Assembly (NCBI GenBank): GCA_002353295.1
Contig: DEJG01000020.1
Coordinates: 43,179 to 107,178 of the forward strand
DNA: 64,000 nucleotides
Direction of reading: 5' to 3'
Source of the DNA: Prevotella sp. UBA2754
Lineage (GTDB): Bacteria > Bacteroidota > Bacteroidia > Bacteroidales > Bacteroidaceae
How positions within the stretch are numbered: position 1 is the stretch's first letter; each line of letters starts with the position of its first letter. The translations under genes were made by a program, and so were the position numbers. The notes beneath the pieces were generated by a model. That model did no database searches and was not told where the DNA came from. It saw only the letters and a program-made list of their open reading frames with translations. Positions 34,120-42,353 of the stretch are shown piece by piece.

Positions 34120-36547
34120 TCTCTTCAATCTCAGATTTATTGTCGGATGACACGTCCAAAATAGTTGTTATCTCTTGTTTCAAGGTGGCATTGGCAGGCT
34201 TGTCGGTCTCGGCCATCAAGTCCAGCAATTTCTTGAAAAACTTAAAGTGGATGGTATAAGGTTCACGACCGTTCTCGTCTCGGTCGTAGGACTTCACCTC
34301 AAACTCACAGGCCTTCGTCAAAAATATCCTCAAATTCTCATAATGGTTAAAGAATGTATAGTCACCACTACGAGTCGTGGAAAGAAAACCTTCAAGGACT
34401 TCTACGTTGCGGACAGTGCAGAAGGACTGCCAACGCTGTACGGTAAAGGTATTGTCAACTCCATTCAAACGATGTTGGACAGTGGAAGCACGGAAATCGT
34501 CACTGAGGGTAGTAAAGTCACGTTTCTTGGCTGTAAGGACAGTCTTGAAGAATTCCTCCCCGCCTTCATAGTATAGGTAGGGGTACTTTTCACTATACAG
34601 ATAAGGGAGGTGGGTAAATAGGTTGCCTATATTAAAGGTACACTTGTCAAAGACATTTACACTAAGAACCAACAACTGAACCCATTTGACTCGCAAAGAC
34701 AACTCATCTAACTTCTTTTTACGCCCACGTCGGGCAGCAGGTAGACCTTTGAAACGTTCAACACAATTGCGTATAAGAGTCACCAGACTGTCTTCCTTGA
34801 TAGTATAACTGCTGTAGGGTACATATTCACCAAAATGGAACATGCTGTTACCAACCAGCATCTGATAGGGTGTAAAGAAGGAGTGCTTAGAGTCGTCATC
34901 AATCAGAATCTCGTCAGCATTACGGGCACTGTTCCGCTGCTCATCTTCGGTCATCAGGTCATAGGCTTCATACAGTTTGATGCTATACAGACTCTTGATA
35001 AAGAAGAGATACTTGATGTCTGAAGGGGTGGTAAGGTTGTCCTCAAGTTGACGGATGGCTTTCAATACATCTGCAAGACTAGGGTAAGACGGTTTTAACT
35101 TTGTTCCCAGAATCTTTTCATAACGGGTGTAAAGCAAGTCGCAGACAAGGGTGTTCATATGGGTATAACTGCACTCGTTGACAATGCGCTTGGCCTCGTC
35201 TTTCAGATCGGCTGACAGATGGTTATTAATCCAGGTTTCGAAGAAATAGTTCTTGAAGATATCCTTGTTGTTCCAATTGGTCTCCTTGACTATTTCCTCG
35301 CCGTTGGCATTCTCACCATAAACGCGGTAGTCCGGAAGGGTGACCAGCAACTTTATGAGTTGGCGAAGTTCACGGAGGTTGGCGGGTACAATATAGCTTT
35401 CGTGCGCGTAGGCGTTATAAAACAGGTAGCGGGTCTTCCAGAAAATCAATTGTGGGATGGCCTGACGCACAGAGGGGAAGGACAAGGGGGCCGGGGTAAC
35501 GGTTTCCTTTGAGTCTTTCTTCGTATTGGAGAACTTAACTTCCAGCGGTTTGCCATGGTAGTCCTCAGACTGTGGCATGAAGATTCGATGGGAATGAGGT
35601 ATCAGTTTCACCATATACTTATCGACCATCTCACGAAGTCTGTCGGGAGTGAAGGTCTGCTTGTCGTGCTTGTAGAAGTCTGAGAGTTCTAAATACTTGA
35701 TATCCTCCAGTTGACTGAGCTTAAAGGAGATAAGCACCAGGATATTAGGCTGGATAAAGTACTTGCGCATAGTCTCGACCATCTCGCCGGCATGGCGTTC
35801 GTTAATGTCAACATCATCTACTCGGAGTATCAAGACGGTATCCTTCTGCTCCATATAGTTCATATAGATATCAACCAATTCGTTGATGTCTTCCTTCAGG
35901 TTGACAGAGGCTGACAAGGCATCGACATACTCCAAAAGGTCTTTACCATCGGTGTACTTAATATAACCAAGGAGATGATAAAGGTGCTCCTGGGTGGTCT
36001 TGAATTTGGCAATGAACTTGTTACGGGCTTTCTCACTATAAGGATGGCGCTCATAACTGGTTCGGGCCAATTTCTCATTCTCTTCGGTACGCTTGCGAAA
36101 ATTCTTATAGAGCTTAGCCAGAAAGAGGGAGATAAGGTTATGGGTTTCATCAAAATAGGTGGGGTCTATCAAGTCAATGGTCTCGAATTTGGTATTCTTC
36201 AGACGGGGATAGAGAGACCAGTCGATGTCGCTGTTTTTACTAATAAGGAAATCAGCAACACTGATCATACATGAGGTCTTACCACTACCGCGATCACCGA
36301 TGAACGCAAAGATATTGTTGTTGTAGTCGGTGTCACTCTGGATGGTCTCGCTCTCGTAATACTTGCGGTCGCCATTCTCATCGCTGTCGCGGGTCTGAAT
36401 ATTCTCCAACTTTAACTCTTCGAAATACTCGTTAATCTGGCGGAGGGCATAGCGGTACTGCTCCTCAAGGATGGATCCTAAGGGGGCTTGCTCACGTAAA
36501 GGACGATCGTCGTTGGTGAGGAGGAAGGTCAACTTGTCTGATTTCAT
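34076..36547 (-). CDS. rdrA: RADAR RdrA-like P-loop ATPase
   Basis: An 823-residue protein with Walker A IGDRGSGKTSC (about residues 83-93) and Walker B LILRVDDVDIN (240-249), the KAP-like pattern of RdrA. A probable sensor stretch follows (NILVLISFKLSQL). The C-terminal half is helical and ends in an acidic, Pro/Thr-rich tail. RdrA forms rings that load onto the RdrB shell and trigger deaminase activity on phage cues. The length is somewhat shorter than the E. coli protein. The start overlaps the upstream cyclase-like gene by ATGA and the 3' end runs 44 bases into rdrB, so all three are translated as a coupled unit. No SLATT or Csx27-type accessory gene is nearby. Confidence 0.88.
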   Translation of the reverse strand: MKSDKLTFLLTNDDRPLREQAPLGSILEEQYRYALRQINEYFEELKLENIQTRDSDENGDRKYYESETIQSDTDYNNNIFAFIGDRGSGKTSCMISVADFLISKNSDIDWSLYPRLKNTKFETIDLIDPTYFDETHNLISLFLAKLYKNFRKRTEENEKLARTSYERHPYSEKARNKFIAKFKTTQEHLYHLLGYIKYTDGKDLLEYVDALSASVNLKEDINELVDIYMNYMEQKDTVLILRVDDVDINERHAGEMVETMRKYFIQPNILVLISFKLSQLEDIKYLELSDFYKHDKQTFTPDRLREMVDKYMVKLIPHSHRIFMPQSEDYHGKPLEVKFSNTKKDSKETVTPAPLSFPSVRQAIPQLIFWKTRYLFYNAYAHESYIVPANLRELRQLIKLLVTLPDYRVYGENANGEEIVKETNWNNKDIFKNYFFETWINNHLSADLKDEAKRIVNECSYTHMNTLVCDLLYTRYEKILGTKLKPSYPSLADVLKAIRQLEDNLTTPSDIKYLFFIKSLYSIKLYEAYDLMTEDEQRNSARNADEILIDDDSKHSFFTPYQMLVGNSMFHFGEYVPYSSYTIKEDSLVTLIRNCVERFKGLPAARRGRKKKLDELSLRVKWVQLLVLSVNVFDKCTFNIGNLFTHLPYLYSEKYPYLYYEGGEEFFKTVLTAKKRDFTTLSDDFRASTVQHRLNGVDNTFTVQRWQSFCTVRNVEVLEGFLSTTRSGDYTFFNHYENLRIFLTKACEFEVKSYDRDENGREPYTIHFKFFKKLLDLMAETDKPANATLKQEITTILDVSSDNKSEIEENEQPGTPDTPTPAV

Positions 36548-37290
36548 TTGCTTTCGAGGTTTTCTGTTTGCCAGTCCTTGATGGGACGGTTTATGATATT
36601 GGCAGTATAGATACTAGTATCTTTCTTGCGTAGCAGCTCCTTGTACTTGTCTTTCAGGTTCTGATAGAACACATCGGATGTATAAATGGTATTAGGAGCA
36701 TCATTGAGGGCCATATTGCTTAAGTCGAAAGCGGTCTGGAAGGCAAGGCCGCTCCAGTTGAAGCGTTCATTCTGAGTCTGGTAACGGTTCACGGCGACAA
36801 AGGAATCGCCATAGTGGGCACCAATGCCCCACTCCAGGGCTAACAGACCAACCTTTTCGCTCTTGCGACTCAGAATGTTCAGCATCGAATTTAGCTTGGC
36901 CAGGAGTTCCAGCAACTCATTGATATCGGTCTGGAAAGTGGTATCCAGCGCACAACACATATCATCACCAAAGAACATGAAGTCAAAACACTTCTTGTGT
37001 TCACGCATAAGGTTGACAAACAGATGTTGCGCTAATACACGCTGACGGAAGGTGATGACTTGTGACCGTCCAGAGACTGACGCGCCAAAAGAAGCCAGAC
37101 TCATGTCCTGCTTTAGTCGCAAGCGGACATAAACTACTGTGCATACGGCCACAAACAACTGGAGGTCACCCATCTCTTCGAGAGTGGGTATCCTGGGGAA
37201 TTTATGTACTTTCTCGCTCGTCACCGTCAGAATACCATCAATATCCTTCAACGAGCGGTCAAAGTCGAATGTCTCGTGTAATATCTCCAT
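36544..37290 (-). CDS. Degenerate class III nucleotidyl-cyclase-like protein, first gene of the RADAR operon
   Basis: A 248-residue protein. The second half follows a class III adenylate/guanylate cyclase: FFGDDMCCAL (106-115) matches the metal Asp strand, EWGIGAHYGDSFVAV (153-167) matches the G-I-x-x-H-x-G strand, and NERFNWSGLAFQTAFDL (174-190) matches the R-x-D-Y-T-x-x-G-x-x-V-N-x-A-A-R-L motif. At that last motif the catalytic Asn and Arg appear to be Gln185 and Asp189, and no first metal Asp is seen in VAVCTVVYVRL (47-57). It is therefore likely inactive as a cyclase, or a divergent ligand sensor. Class III cyclases are used in Pycsar defence. The ATGA overlap with rdrA ties it to RADAR. 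I know of no described RADAR subtype with such a gene. Confidence 0.65.
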   Translation of the reverse strand: MEILHETFDFDRSLKDIDGILTVTSEKVHKFPRIPTLEEMGDLQLFVAVCTVVYVRLRLKQDMSLASFGASVSGRSQVITFRQRVLAQHLFVNLMREHKKCFDFMFFGDDMCCALDTTFQTDINELLELLAKLNSMLNILSRKSEKVGLLALEWGIGAHYGDSFVAVNRYQTQNERFNWSGLAFQTAFDLSNMALNDAPNTIYTSDVFYQNLKDKYKELLRKKDTSIYTANIINRPIKDWQTENLESK

Positions 37291-37315
37291 ATATCGAGTG
37301 CCGGAACATTATACC

Positions 37316-37399
37316 TTATACCTTCTCCAAAAAAGTATCCGGCTTTTCGGAATTAAACACTTCGTTACAGTAAATAACTGTAACCAAATCTTCTGTTTC
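37316..37399 (-). pseudogene. C-terminal fragment of a second fnlB/CapF gene
   Basis: On the minus strand this stretch encodes ETEDLVTVIYCNEVFN, then SEKPDTFLEKV and a stop. The intact fnlB at 38975-40174 ends DTENLVTVMYCNEIFN, then PNKPDTYFEEV. Homology starts abruptly 38 bases after the fnlA stop; nothing upstream matches. It is thus a 27-codon relic left at the border between fnlA and the RADAR operon, with enough differences from the intact copy to show that it came from another allele rather than a recent duplication. Confidence 0.8.
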
Positions 37400-37437
37400 C
37401 GTGGGAATAAAAATTGTTCTGAATGTAGCTTATATGC

Positions 37438-38484
37438 CTATACTAAGTTAGGAATTCCGTTCAGTTCGTTCTGGATATACTGGAGGCTGGCAATCTTCTC
37501 CTTAGTCTCTTCCAGATTCAGGATTCTCGTATTGTTGGAGTTAAATTCCTCAATCAATGCACGTTTGGTGTCGCCTTCCTTGAAGTACTTATCGTAGTTC
37601 AAGTCACGGTTGTCAGCCGGAACTGCATAGAAATTACCCATGTCAATGGCCTTGGCAGCTTCTTCCTTGGTGAGCAGCGTCTCATACATCTTCTCTCCGT
37701 GGCGAATGCCAATCACCTTGATCTCTTCTTTCTTACCACCAAACAACTCACATACTGCCTCTGCCTGTGTCTGGATGGTGCAAGCAGGTGCTTTCTGAAC
37801 GAGAATGTCACCATTCTTGCCATTCTCAAAAGCAAAGAGAACCAAATCAACGGCTTCTTCAAGGCTCATAATGAAGCGAGTCATAGAAGGCTCAGTGATG
37901 GTGATGGGATTACCCTTGCGGATCTGGTCAATCCAGAGAGGAATAACACTGCCACGGCTGCACATCACGTTACCATAGCGGGTGCAACAAATCTTGGTAT
38001 CACCGCTCAGACGGCTTTTGGCCACAGCAATTTTCTCCTCAATAGCCTTGGTGATACCCATCGCATTGATGGGGTATGCAGCCTTGTCCGTACTCAAACA
38101 AATCACACACTTCACACCTGCATCAATAGCGGCATCGAGGGTATTGTCCGTACCAATCACATTGGTCTTTACAGCTTCCATCGGGAAGAACTCGCAGCTG
38201 GGCACCTGCTTCAGGGCCGCAGCATGGAACACATAGTCCACACCCTTCATAGCGTACTTCAGTGTGCTCTTATTGCGCACGTCACCGATGTAGAACTTAA
38301 TCTTGTTAGCTACCTCCGGCATACGCGCCTGGAAGTCGTGACGCATATCGTCCTGTTTCTTCTCGTCACGGCTGAAGATGCGGATCTCACCTATGTCGGT
38401 CTTCAAGAACCGGTTTAACACTGCATTTCCAAAACTACCTGTACCGCCTGTTATCAGCAGCACCTTGTCTTTAAACAAACTCAT
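37438..38484 (-). CDS. fnlA: UDP-GlcNAc 4,6-dehydratase/5-epimerase (FnlA/CapE/WbjB)
   Basis: A 348-residue SDR of standard length. It contains LLITGGTGSFGNAVL (cofactor), FSRDEKKQDDMRHDF, HAAALKQVPSCEFFPMEA, LSTDKAAYPINAMGITKA with the catalytic M-x3-K region, and ICCTRYGNVMCSRGSVIP. This enzyme performs the first step from UDP-GlcNAc to UDP-L-FucNAc. fnlB and fnlC lie upstream in the same direction, with a GxxExxY gene inserted between fnlB and fnlA, so all three steps are present but out of the common order. Downstream it abuts the fnlB fragment and the RADAR operon. Confidence 0.92.
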   Translation of the reverse strand: MSLFKDKVLLITGGTGSFGNAVLNRFLKTDIGEIRIFSRDEKKQDDMRHDFQARMPEVANKIKFYIGDVRNKSTLKYAMKGVDYVFHAAALKQVPSCEFFPMEAVKTNVIGTDNTLDAAIDAGVKCVICLSTDKAAYPINAMGITKAIEEKIAVAKSRLSGDTKICCTRYGNVMCSRGSVIPLWIDQIRKGNPITITEPSMTRFIMSLEEAVDLVLFAFENGKNGDILVQKAPACTIQTQAEAVCELFGGKKEEIKVIGIRHGEKMYETLLTKEEAAKAIDMGNFYAVPADNRDLNYDKYFKEGDTKRALIEEFNSNNTRILNLEETKEKIASLQYIQNELNGIPNLV

Positions 38485-38536
38485 ATTATTATGTATTTTT
38501 TAATATTTTCTGTCAAGAATTTGAGAATTAGAGAAT

Positions 38537-38941
38537 TTAACCTATGCTTGCGCATTCTCTATGGTGCCATTCATTCGGATACCAACGGTATTCCAGACTG
38601 GTGGCCCCAAAGTTAAGCAGCAAGCCTAACTTGTGATTACTCACATGCAGATAATTAATTATCTGTGATTCAAATTCTCCGATTATCTCAGAAACTGCTT
38701 TTAATTCAACACCTATTTTATCTTCAATCAAGAAATCATAGAAAAAGTAATGTTCGAGCTTTACTCCATGAAAGACAAGATCTATATGCTTCTCTCTTTC
38801 ATACTTAACTCCTTCTTCTTTGAGCAATACCTCAAAGGCATCTTGATAAACTTTCTCCTTAAATCCGCATCCCATCTCACGATGCAGTTGCATCGAAATT
38901 CCAAGTATTTTCTTGCTCAGTTCAGGATAAAGTAACGCCAT
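38537..38941 (-). CDS. GxxExxY protein
   Basis: A 134-residue protein of the GxxExxY family. The name motif appears as REMGCGFKEKVYQDAFEVLL near residue 20, followed by IDLVFHGVKLEHYFFYDFLIEDKIGVELKAV, in which an Asp and a Glu-x-Lys strand give a PD-(D/E)xK-like core. The family is widespread in Bacteroidetes and is often found singly inside polysaccharide loci; its role is unknown, and a nuclease-like fold is the usual suggestion. It is placed between fnlB and fnlA, with gaps of 33 and 52 bases, which breaks the usual fnl gene order. Confidence 0.85.
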   Translation of the reverse strand: MALLYPELSKKILGISMQLHREMGCGFKEKVYQDAFEVLLKEEGVKYEREKHIDLVFHGVKLEHYFFYDFLIEDKIGVELKAVSEIIGEFESQIINYLHVSNHKLGLLLNFGATSLEYRWYPNEWHHRECASIG

Positions 38942-38974
38942 TTGAAATAATTATCAAATTCTCTAATTCTTGAT

Positions 38975-40174
38975 TTATACCTCCTCGAAGTAGGTGTCCG
39001 GCTTATTGGGATTGAATATCTCGTTACAATACATTACTGTGACGAGGTTTTCTGTGTCACTGAGGTTAATGATATTGTGGGTATAACCAGGCAACATATG
39101 AATGCACTGGATATTGTCACCACTTACCTCAAACTCAATTACTTCATCTGTACCCAGTTTACGTTCTTGAATCAAGCCATGACCGGCTACTACAATGAAG
39201 AATTCCCACTTGGTGTTATGCCAGTGTTGTCCCTTGGTGATGCCTGGCTTTGAGATATTGATGCTCACTTGACCTGCATTGAGGGTATGCACCAACTCTG
39301 TAAATGAGCCACGATCATCCACATTCATCTTCAATGGGAAAGCAACTTTCTCTTTGGGCAAGTAGCTGAGATATGTGCTATACAACTTCTTTGCAAAGCT
39401 GTTTTCAGGAATCTCTGGTATCATCAGGGTCTTGGGTTGCTCAGCGAAACTCTTTAAGAGCTCGACAATCTCACCCAAAGTTGCTTTGTGGGTTGTTGGT
39501 ACATAACAATATTTGCCATTTGCCTGCGGTAAAACATCAAGACCATCGAACTCACAATGATGCTCCTCACCTTTTAGACAGGCAATCATCTCATCAACTA
39601 AATCGTCAATGTAGAGCAGTTCCAGTTCTACACTGGGGTCGTTGACTGTATAAGGCAAGTCGTTGGCAAAGGCATTGCAGAAGGTAGCCACAGCACTATT
39701 GTAGTTCGGACGGCACCACTTACCAAAGAGGTTGGGGAAACGATAAATCAAGACTCTCGCACCTGTCTCTTTGCCGTACTCCAAGAACAAGTCTTCGCCA
39801 GCCTTCTTACTGCGGCCATATTCGCTGTTACCAAAACGACCAGTAAGAGAAGCTTGCTGTGAGCTGGAGAGCATCACAGGGCAAGTATTACCGTGTTTCT
39901 TCAATGTATCAAGCAAAGTCGATGCAAAACCAAAGTTGCCCTGCATAAACTCTTCCTGGTTCTGAGGACGGTTAACTCCAGCCAGATTAAACACGAAGTC
40001 TGCATTCTTACAGTATTCGTTCAACTGCTCGGGAGTTGAGTCCAGGTCATATTCATACACGGCTTCCACGGTCACATCACCATAGCAACGTGCCTTGCCA
40101 TCCTTTATATTATTCAACTGTGCACACAGGTTCTTACCAACGAACCCTTTGGCACCAGTAACTAGTATTCGCAT
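38975..40174 (-). CDS. fnlB: UDP-2-acetamido-2,6-dideoxy-hexulose reductase with C-terminal cupin (FnlB/CapF/WbjC)
   Basis: About 399 residues from MRILVTGAKGFVGKNLC. The start at 40174 is chosen over an upstream in-frame codon because TGATG joins it to the fnlC stop. The N-terminal SDR domain covers residues ~1-270 (SQQASLTGRFGNSEYGRSKKAGE has the Tyr-x3-Lys). The C-terminal cupin covers ~280-399 (KGQHWHNTKWEFF, CIHMLPGYTHNI supply metal His). CapF-type enzymes use the cupin and reductase domains in turn to make the UDP-L-talosamine intermediate. A fragment of a second allele lies at 37316-37399. Confidence 0.92.
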   Translation of the reverse strand: MRILVTGAKGFVGKNLCAQLNNIKDGKARCYGDVTVEAVYEYDLDSTPEQLNEYCKNADFVFNLAGVNRPQNQEEFMQGNFGFASTLLDTLKKHGNTCPVMLSSSQQASLTGRFGNSEYGRSKKAGEDLFLEYGKETGARVLIYRFPNLFGKWCRPNYNSAVATFCNAFANDLPYTVNDPSVELELLYIDDLVDEMIACLKGEEHHCEFDGLDVLPQANGKYCYVPTTHKATLGEIVELLKSFAEQPKTLMIPEIPENSFAKKLYSTYLSYLPKEKVAFPLKMNVDDRGSFTELVHTLNAGQVSINISKPGITKGQHWHNTKWEFFIVVAGHGLIQERKLGTDEVIEFEVSGDNIQCIHMLPGYTHNIINLSDTENLVTVMYCNEIFNPNKPDTYFEEV

Positions 40175-41334
40175 CAGAACTTCCTCCAAACCATTTTGTT
40201 AACGATGCCAACGTAGCTTTGGATAATCTTTACTACCTTGGTAGAGACATTCTCCTCGATATAGTCAGGAACGGGAATGCCGTAGTCACCATTCTGGTTC
40301 AATGTCACTGCCGTATCTACAGCTTGGAGCAATGATTTTTCGTCAATACCTGCGATAATGAAACATGCTTTATCGATTGCCTCAGGACGCTCTGTAGAGG
40401 TACGAATGCAGATAGCAGGGAATGGATGGCCAACACTTGTGAAGAAACTACTTTCCTCAGGCAGGGTTCCAGAGTCTGACACCACTGCAAAAGCATTCAT
40501 CTGCAAGCAGTTGTAGTCATGGAATCCCAGAGGCTCGTGCTGAATGACACGACTGTCGAGTTTAAAGCCTGACTGCTCCAAGCGCTTACGGCTACGAGGG
40601 TGACAGCTATAAAGGATGGGCATATCATATTTCTCTGCCATCTTATTGATAGCGGTGAAGAGGCTCATAAAGTTCTTCTCGGTATCGATATTCTCTTCAC
40701 GGTGAGCTGAGAGCAAGATGTACTTGCCCTTCTCTAAACCCAGACGCTTATGGATGTCACTTGCCTCAATCTCAGCCAGGTTCTGATGCAGCACCTCAGC
40801 CATAGGGCTACCAGTAACGTATGTGCGTTCCTTTGGCAGACCACAGTCAGCAAGATAGCGACGTGCATGTTCAGAGTATGCCATATTCACATCGCTGATA
40901 ATATCCACAATACGACGGTTGGTCTCCTCTGGCAGACACTCATCCTTGCAGCGGTTACCTGCCTCCATGTGGAAGATGGGAATATGCAGGCGCTTGGCAC
41001 CAATTACTGACAGGCAACTATTAGTATCACCAAGTACTAGCACTGCATCAGGCTTGGTCTCAACCATCACCTTATATGACTTGTCAATGATGTTACCCAT
41101 AGTGGCACCAAGATCATCACCTACAGCTTCCATATAGATATCAGGATCTGCCAACTTCAGGTCCTTGAAGAATACACCATTGAGGTTATAGTCATAATTC
41201 TGACCCGTATGTGCCAGGAGACAGTCAAAGTACTGACGGCACTTGTTAATTACCGCTGCCAAGCGGATTATCTCCGGGCGCGTTCCAACAATTATCAGAA
41301 GCTTCAGCTTCCCATTCTCTTTAAATTTTGCCAT
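40174..41334 (-). CDS. fnlC: UDP-N-acetylglucosamine 2-epimerase family (FnlC/CapG/WbjD)
   Basis: A 386-residue enzyme starting MAKFKENGKLKLLIIVGTRPEI at the only sensible ATG (an upstream in-frame TTG at 41358 is rejected). Motifs are AHTGQNYDYNLNGVFF, VLGDTNSCLSV, HMEAGNRCKDECLPEETNR and LSAHREENID, the non-hydrolysing WecB/WbjD pattern. It inverts C2 to complete UDP-L-FucNAc. It is the first gene of the fnl block and of the capsule transcription direction in this window. It is preceded by the leader/promoter copy at 41524-41720, so the promoter at 41673-41705 likely drives the fnl genes and possibly the entire capsule operon. Confidence 0.92.
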   Translation of the reverse strand: MAKFKENGKLKLLIIVGTRPEIIRLAAVINKCRQYFDCLLAHTGQNYDYNLNGVFFKDLKLADPDIYMEAVGDDLGATMGNIIDKSYKVMVETKPDAVLVLGDTNSCLSVIGAKRLHIPIFHMEAGNRCKDECLPEETNRRIVDIISDVNMAYSEHARRYLADCGLPKERTYVTGSPMAEVLHQNLAEIEASDIHKRLGLEKGKYILLSAHREENIDTEKNFMSLFTAINKMAEKYDMPILYSCHPRSRKRLEQSGFKLDSRVIQHEPLGFHDYNCLQMNAFAVVSDSGTLPEESSFFTSVGHPFPAICIRTSTERPEAIDKACFIIAGIDEKSLLQAVDTAVTLNQNGDYGIPVPDYIEENVSTKVVKIIQSYVGIVNKMVWRKF

Positions 41335-41429
41335 TATATTGTATTTTTCGTTTTTCAAATTGCCTTAGTAAATGCTTCACGAGAACCAATCAAGTCACGA
41401 TGATGGTATAATCGTAAAGATGGCTGATG

Positions 41430-41522
41430 TTATTCCGCTCCGTCCAGTTTCTTACAACGATGCACCAAGATCTTTACCAATTCTTCGCAGTCGTTATAGA
41501 GAGAATTATGTTGCATATCGGT
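41430..41522 (-). pseudogene. C-terminal fragment of an S23-type four-helix-bundle gene
   Basis: The minus strand reads HNSLYNDCEELVKILVHRCK, then KLDGAE and a stop. The intact S23 protein at 41907-42353 has YNSIYADCEELVKILVTRCK at the same place. The fragment joins the leader repeat (starting at 41524) with no spacer, so the leader and the S23 relic were combined by recombination. It has no start codon. Confidence 0.75.
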
Positions 41523-41560
41523 CAAAGCTGAATATCATGAAGCGAAATAGGAGGGGGACA

Positions 41561-41578
41561 CTGCCTTGGAGGAGGCAG
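41561..41578 (-). promoter_or_regulatory. Leader hairpin, copy 1
   Basis: The six-base stem ctgcct/aggcag encloses a six-base loop, tggagg on the plus strand. In copy 2 (52090-52107) the stem is identical and the loop is gggggg. It lies downstream of the short leader reading frame and is followed by no U-run, so it may be a pausing or processing element rather than an intrinsic terminator. Confidence 0.5.
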
Positions 41579-41610
41579 AGGCTAACATAGTGGGGTTATT
41601 AAGTGATATG

Positions 41611-41646
41611 TCACGCCTCATCATATGCACTGACATTCAGCAGCAT
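41611..41646 (-). other. Short leader reading frame, 11 codons, copy 1
   Basis: ATG through TGA encodes MLLNVSAYDEA, beginning 27 bases downstream of the -7 box. In copy 2 the one base change in this frame (GAG to GAA) is synonymous. It may be a translated leader peptide linked to the hairpin 32 bases further on. Too short to be sure it is translated. Confidence 0.4.
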
Positions 41647-41672
41647 TGTGATTAATGTACATTTTTCGGGTG

Positions 41673-41705
41673 CAAAGATACGAATTAATTTTGATAATCC
41701 GCAAA
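41673..41705 (-). promoter_or_regulatory. Bacteroidales promoter driving fnlC and probably the capsule operon
   Basis: On the minus strand, TTTG at 41705-41702 is followed after 21 bases by TATCTTTG at 41680-41673. These match the -33 TTTG and -7 TAnnTTTG consensus well. The identical arrangement recurs at 52234-52202. A nearby transcription start would place a leader of over 300 bases before fnlC. Confidence 0.75.
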
Positions 41706-41715
41706 CTTCTTGGTT

Positions 41716-41772
41716 CAAGAACCATGGTTTCAAGTTTCAAGATTCAGGGTTTCAAGATTCAAGAGATTTAGA
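41716..41772. repeat. Short degenerate TTCAAG/ATTCAGG-type repeat tract
   Basis: Runs of ggtttcaag, tttcaagattcagg and similar units fill the sequence right after the leader repeat. The same type of tract is present at 52240-52470, 52860-52932 and 61104-61126. All lie next to S23, ORF6N or leader sequences. It is a dispersed low-complexity sequence, not a CRISPR: the units vary and have no regular spacers. Between this tract and 41906 there is only a related gatgtaagaagtcaga-type tract; no gene is seen. Confidence 0.6.
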
Positions 41773-41906
41773 CCAGCTATGCCCTCTTCTCATTGATAAC
41801 ATGAAGATTCTTGAGACTTACGATACAAGTAAACCAAGTTCGAGAGGAACATTTACTTATGAGAGACCAACTTACGATGTAAGAAGTCAGATGTAAGATG
41901 TAAGAA

Positions 41907-42353
41907 CTACTTTCTATCCTCTAACCCAGCATTTATCTTCTTGCACCTTGTTACCAGTATCTTTACCAGTTCCTCACAATCTGCATATATACTATTATAT
42001 TGTTTTTCGTCTATATACCCATTGCGATAAAGCAAGTCAATCCAATAAAGTGACTCGCGAGCCTCCTTTAATGCAATGAATGATTTTGACCTATAATCTG
42101 TTTTACTAATTGCATTTGTTGCCTCTGCATTATTGGCTCCGATACTCGTGCCAGAACGGAGCAACTGATTGCATATATTTGACACAGCCTGTAAATGTAC
42201 AGGGACTGTTTTCTCATATACTCTTTTGCCCTTAACAATTTTGAAGTCTGGCTTCTTATTCGCAGCTTCCTTCAACAAGTAATCGTTCAACTTGATTACT
42301 CTGTCGCCAAAGGCTAAGCATTTTGCCTGTATCGCATCTCCGATTTCTGACAT
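41907..42353 (-). CDS. S23-type four-helix-bundle protein
   Basis: A 148-residue protein. Its core, AVSNICNQLLRSGTSIGANNAEATNAISKTDYRSKSFIALKEARESLYW (given here in parts: QLLRSGTSIGANNAEA, SFIALKEARESLYW, DCEELVKILVTRCKKI), is the PF05635-type four-helix bundle related to the 23S rRNA intervening-sequence protein. Residues 32-53 (NKKPDFKIVKGKRVYEKTVP) form an insertion between helices 1 and 2 that recurs in an unrelated ORF at 61107-61622. The function is unknown; members appear beside surface-polysaccharide genes. It is the most intact of at least three related sequences here (fragments at 41430 and 55756). Confidence 0.8.
   Translation of the reverse strand: MSEIGDAIQAKCLAFGDRVIKLNDYLLKEAANKKPDFKIVKGKRVYEKTVPVHLQAVSNICNQLLRSGTSIGANNAEATNAISKTDYRSKSFIALKEARESLYWIDLLYRNGYIDEKQYNSIYADCEELVKILVTRCKKINAGLEDRK

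Larger units (their letters stand above)
41524..41720 (-). repeat. Promoter/leader direct repeat, copy 1 (upstream of fnlC and the capsule genes)
   Basis: About 197 bases that recur at 52054-52249 with roughly eight differences by eye (near 96% identity). Both copies are in the same orientation, reading leftward. Inside are a promoter (41673-41705), a short reading frame (41611-41646) for MLLNVSAYDEA, and a hairpin (41561-41578) with six paired bases, ctgcct/aggcag. Differences between copies fall in the hairpin loop, in a synonymous codon and in spacers, while the stem, the peptide and the promoter boxes are kept. This suggests selection on the leader. Confidence 0.85.

Noticed and set aside
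36544..37290. Active Pycsar-type cyclase
   Set aside because: The Asn/Arg pair of the class III motif reads as Gln/Asp and the first metal Asp is not visible, so I call it degenerate rather than an active cyclase.
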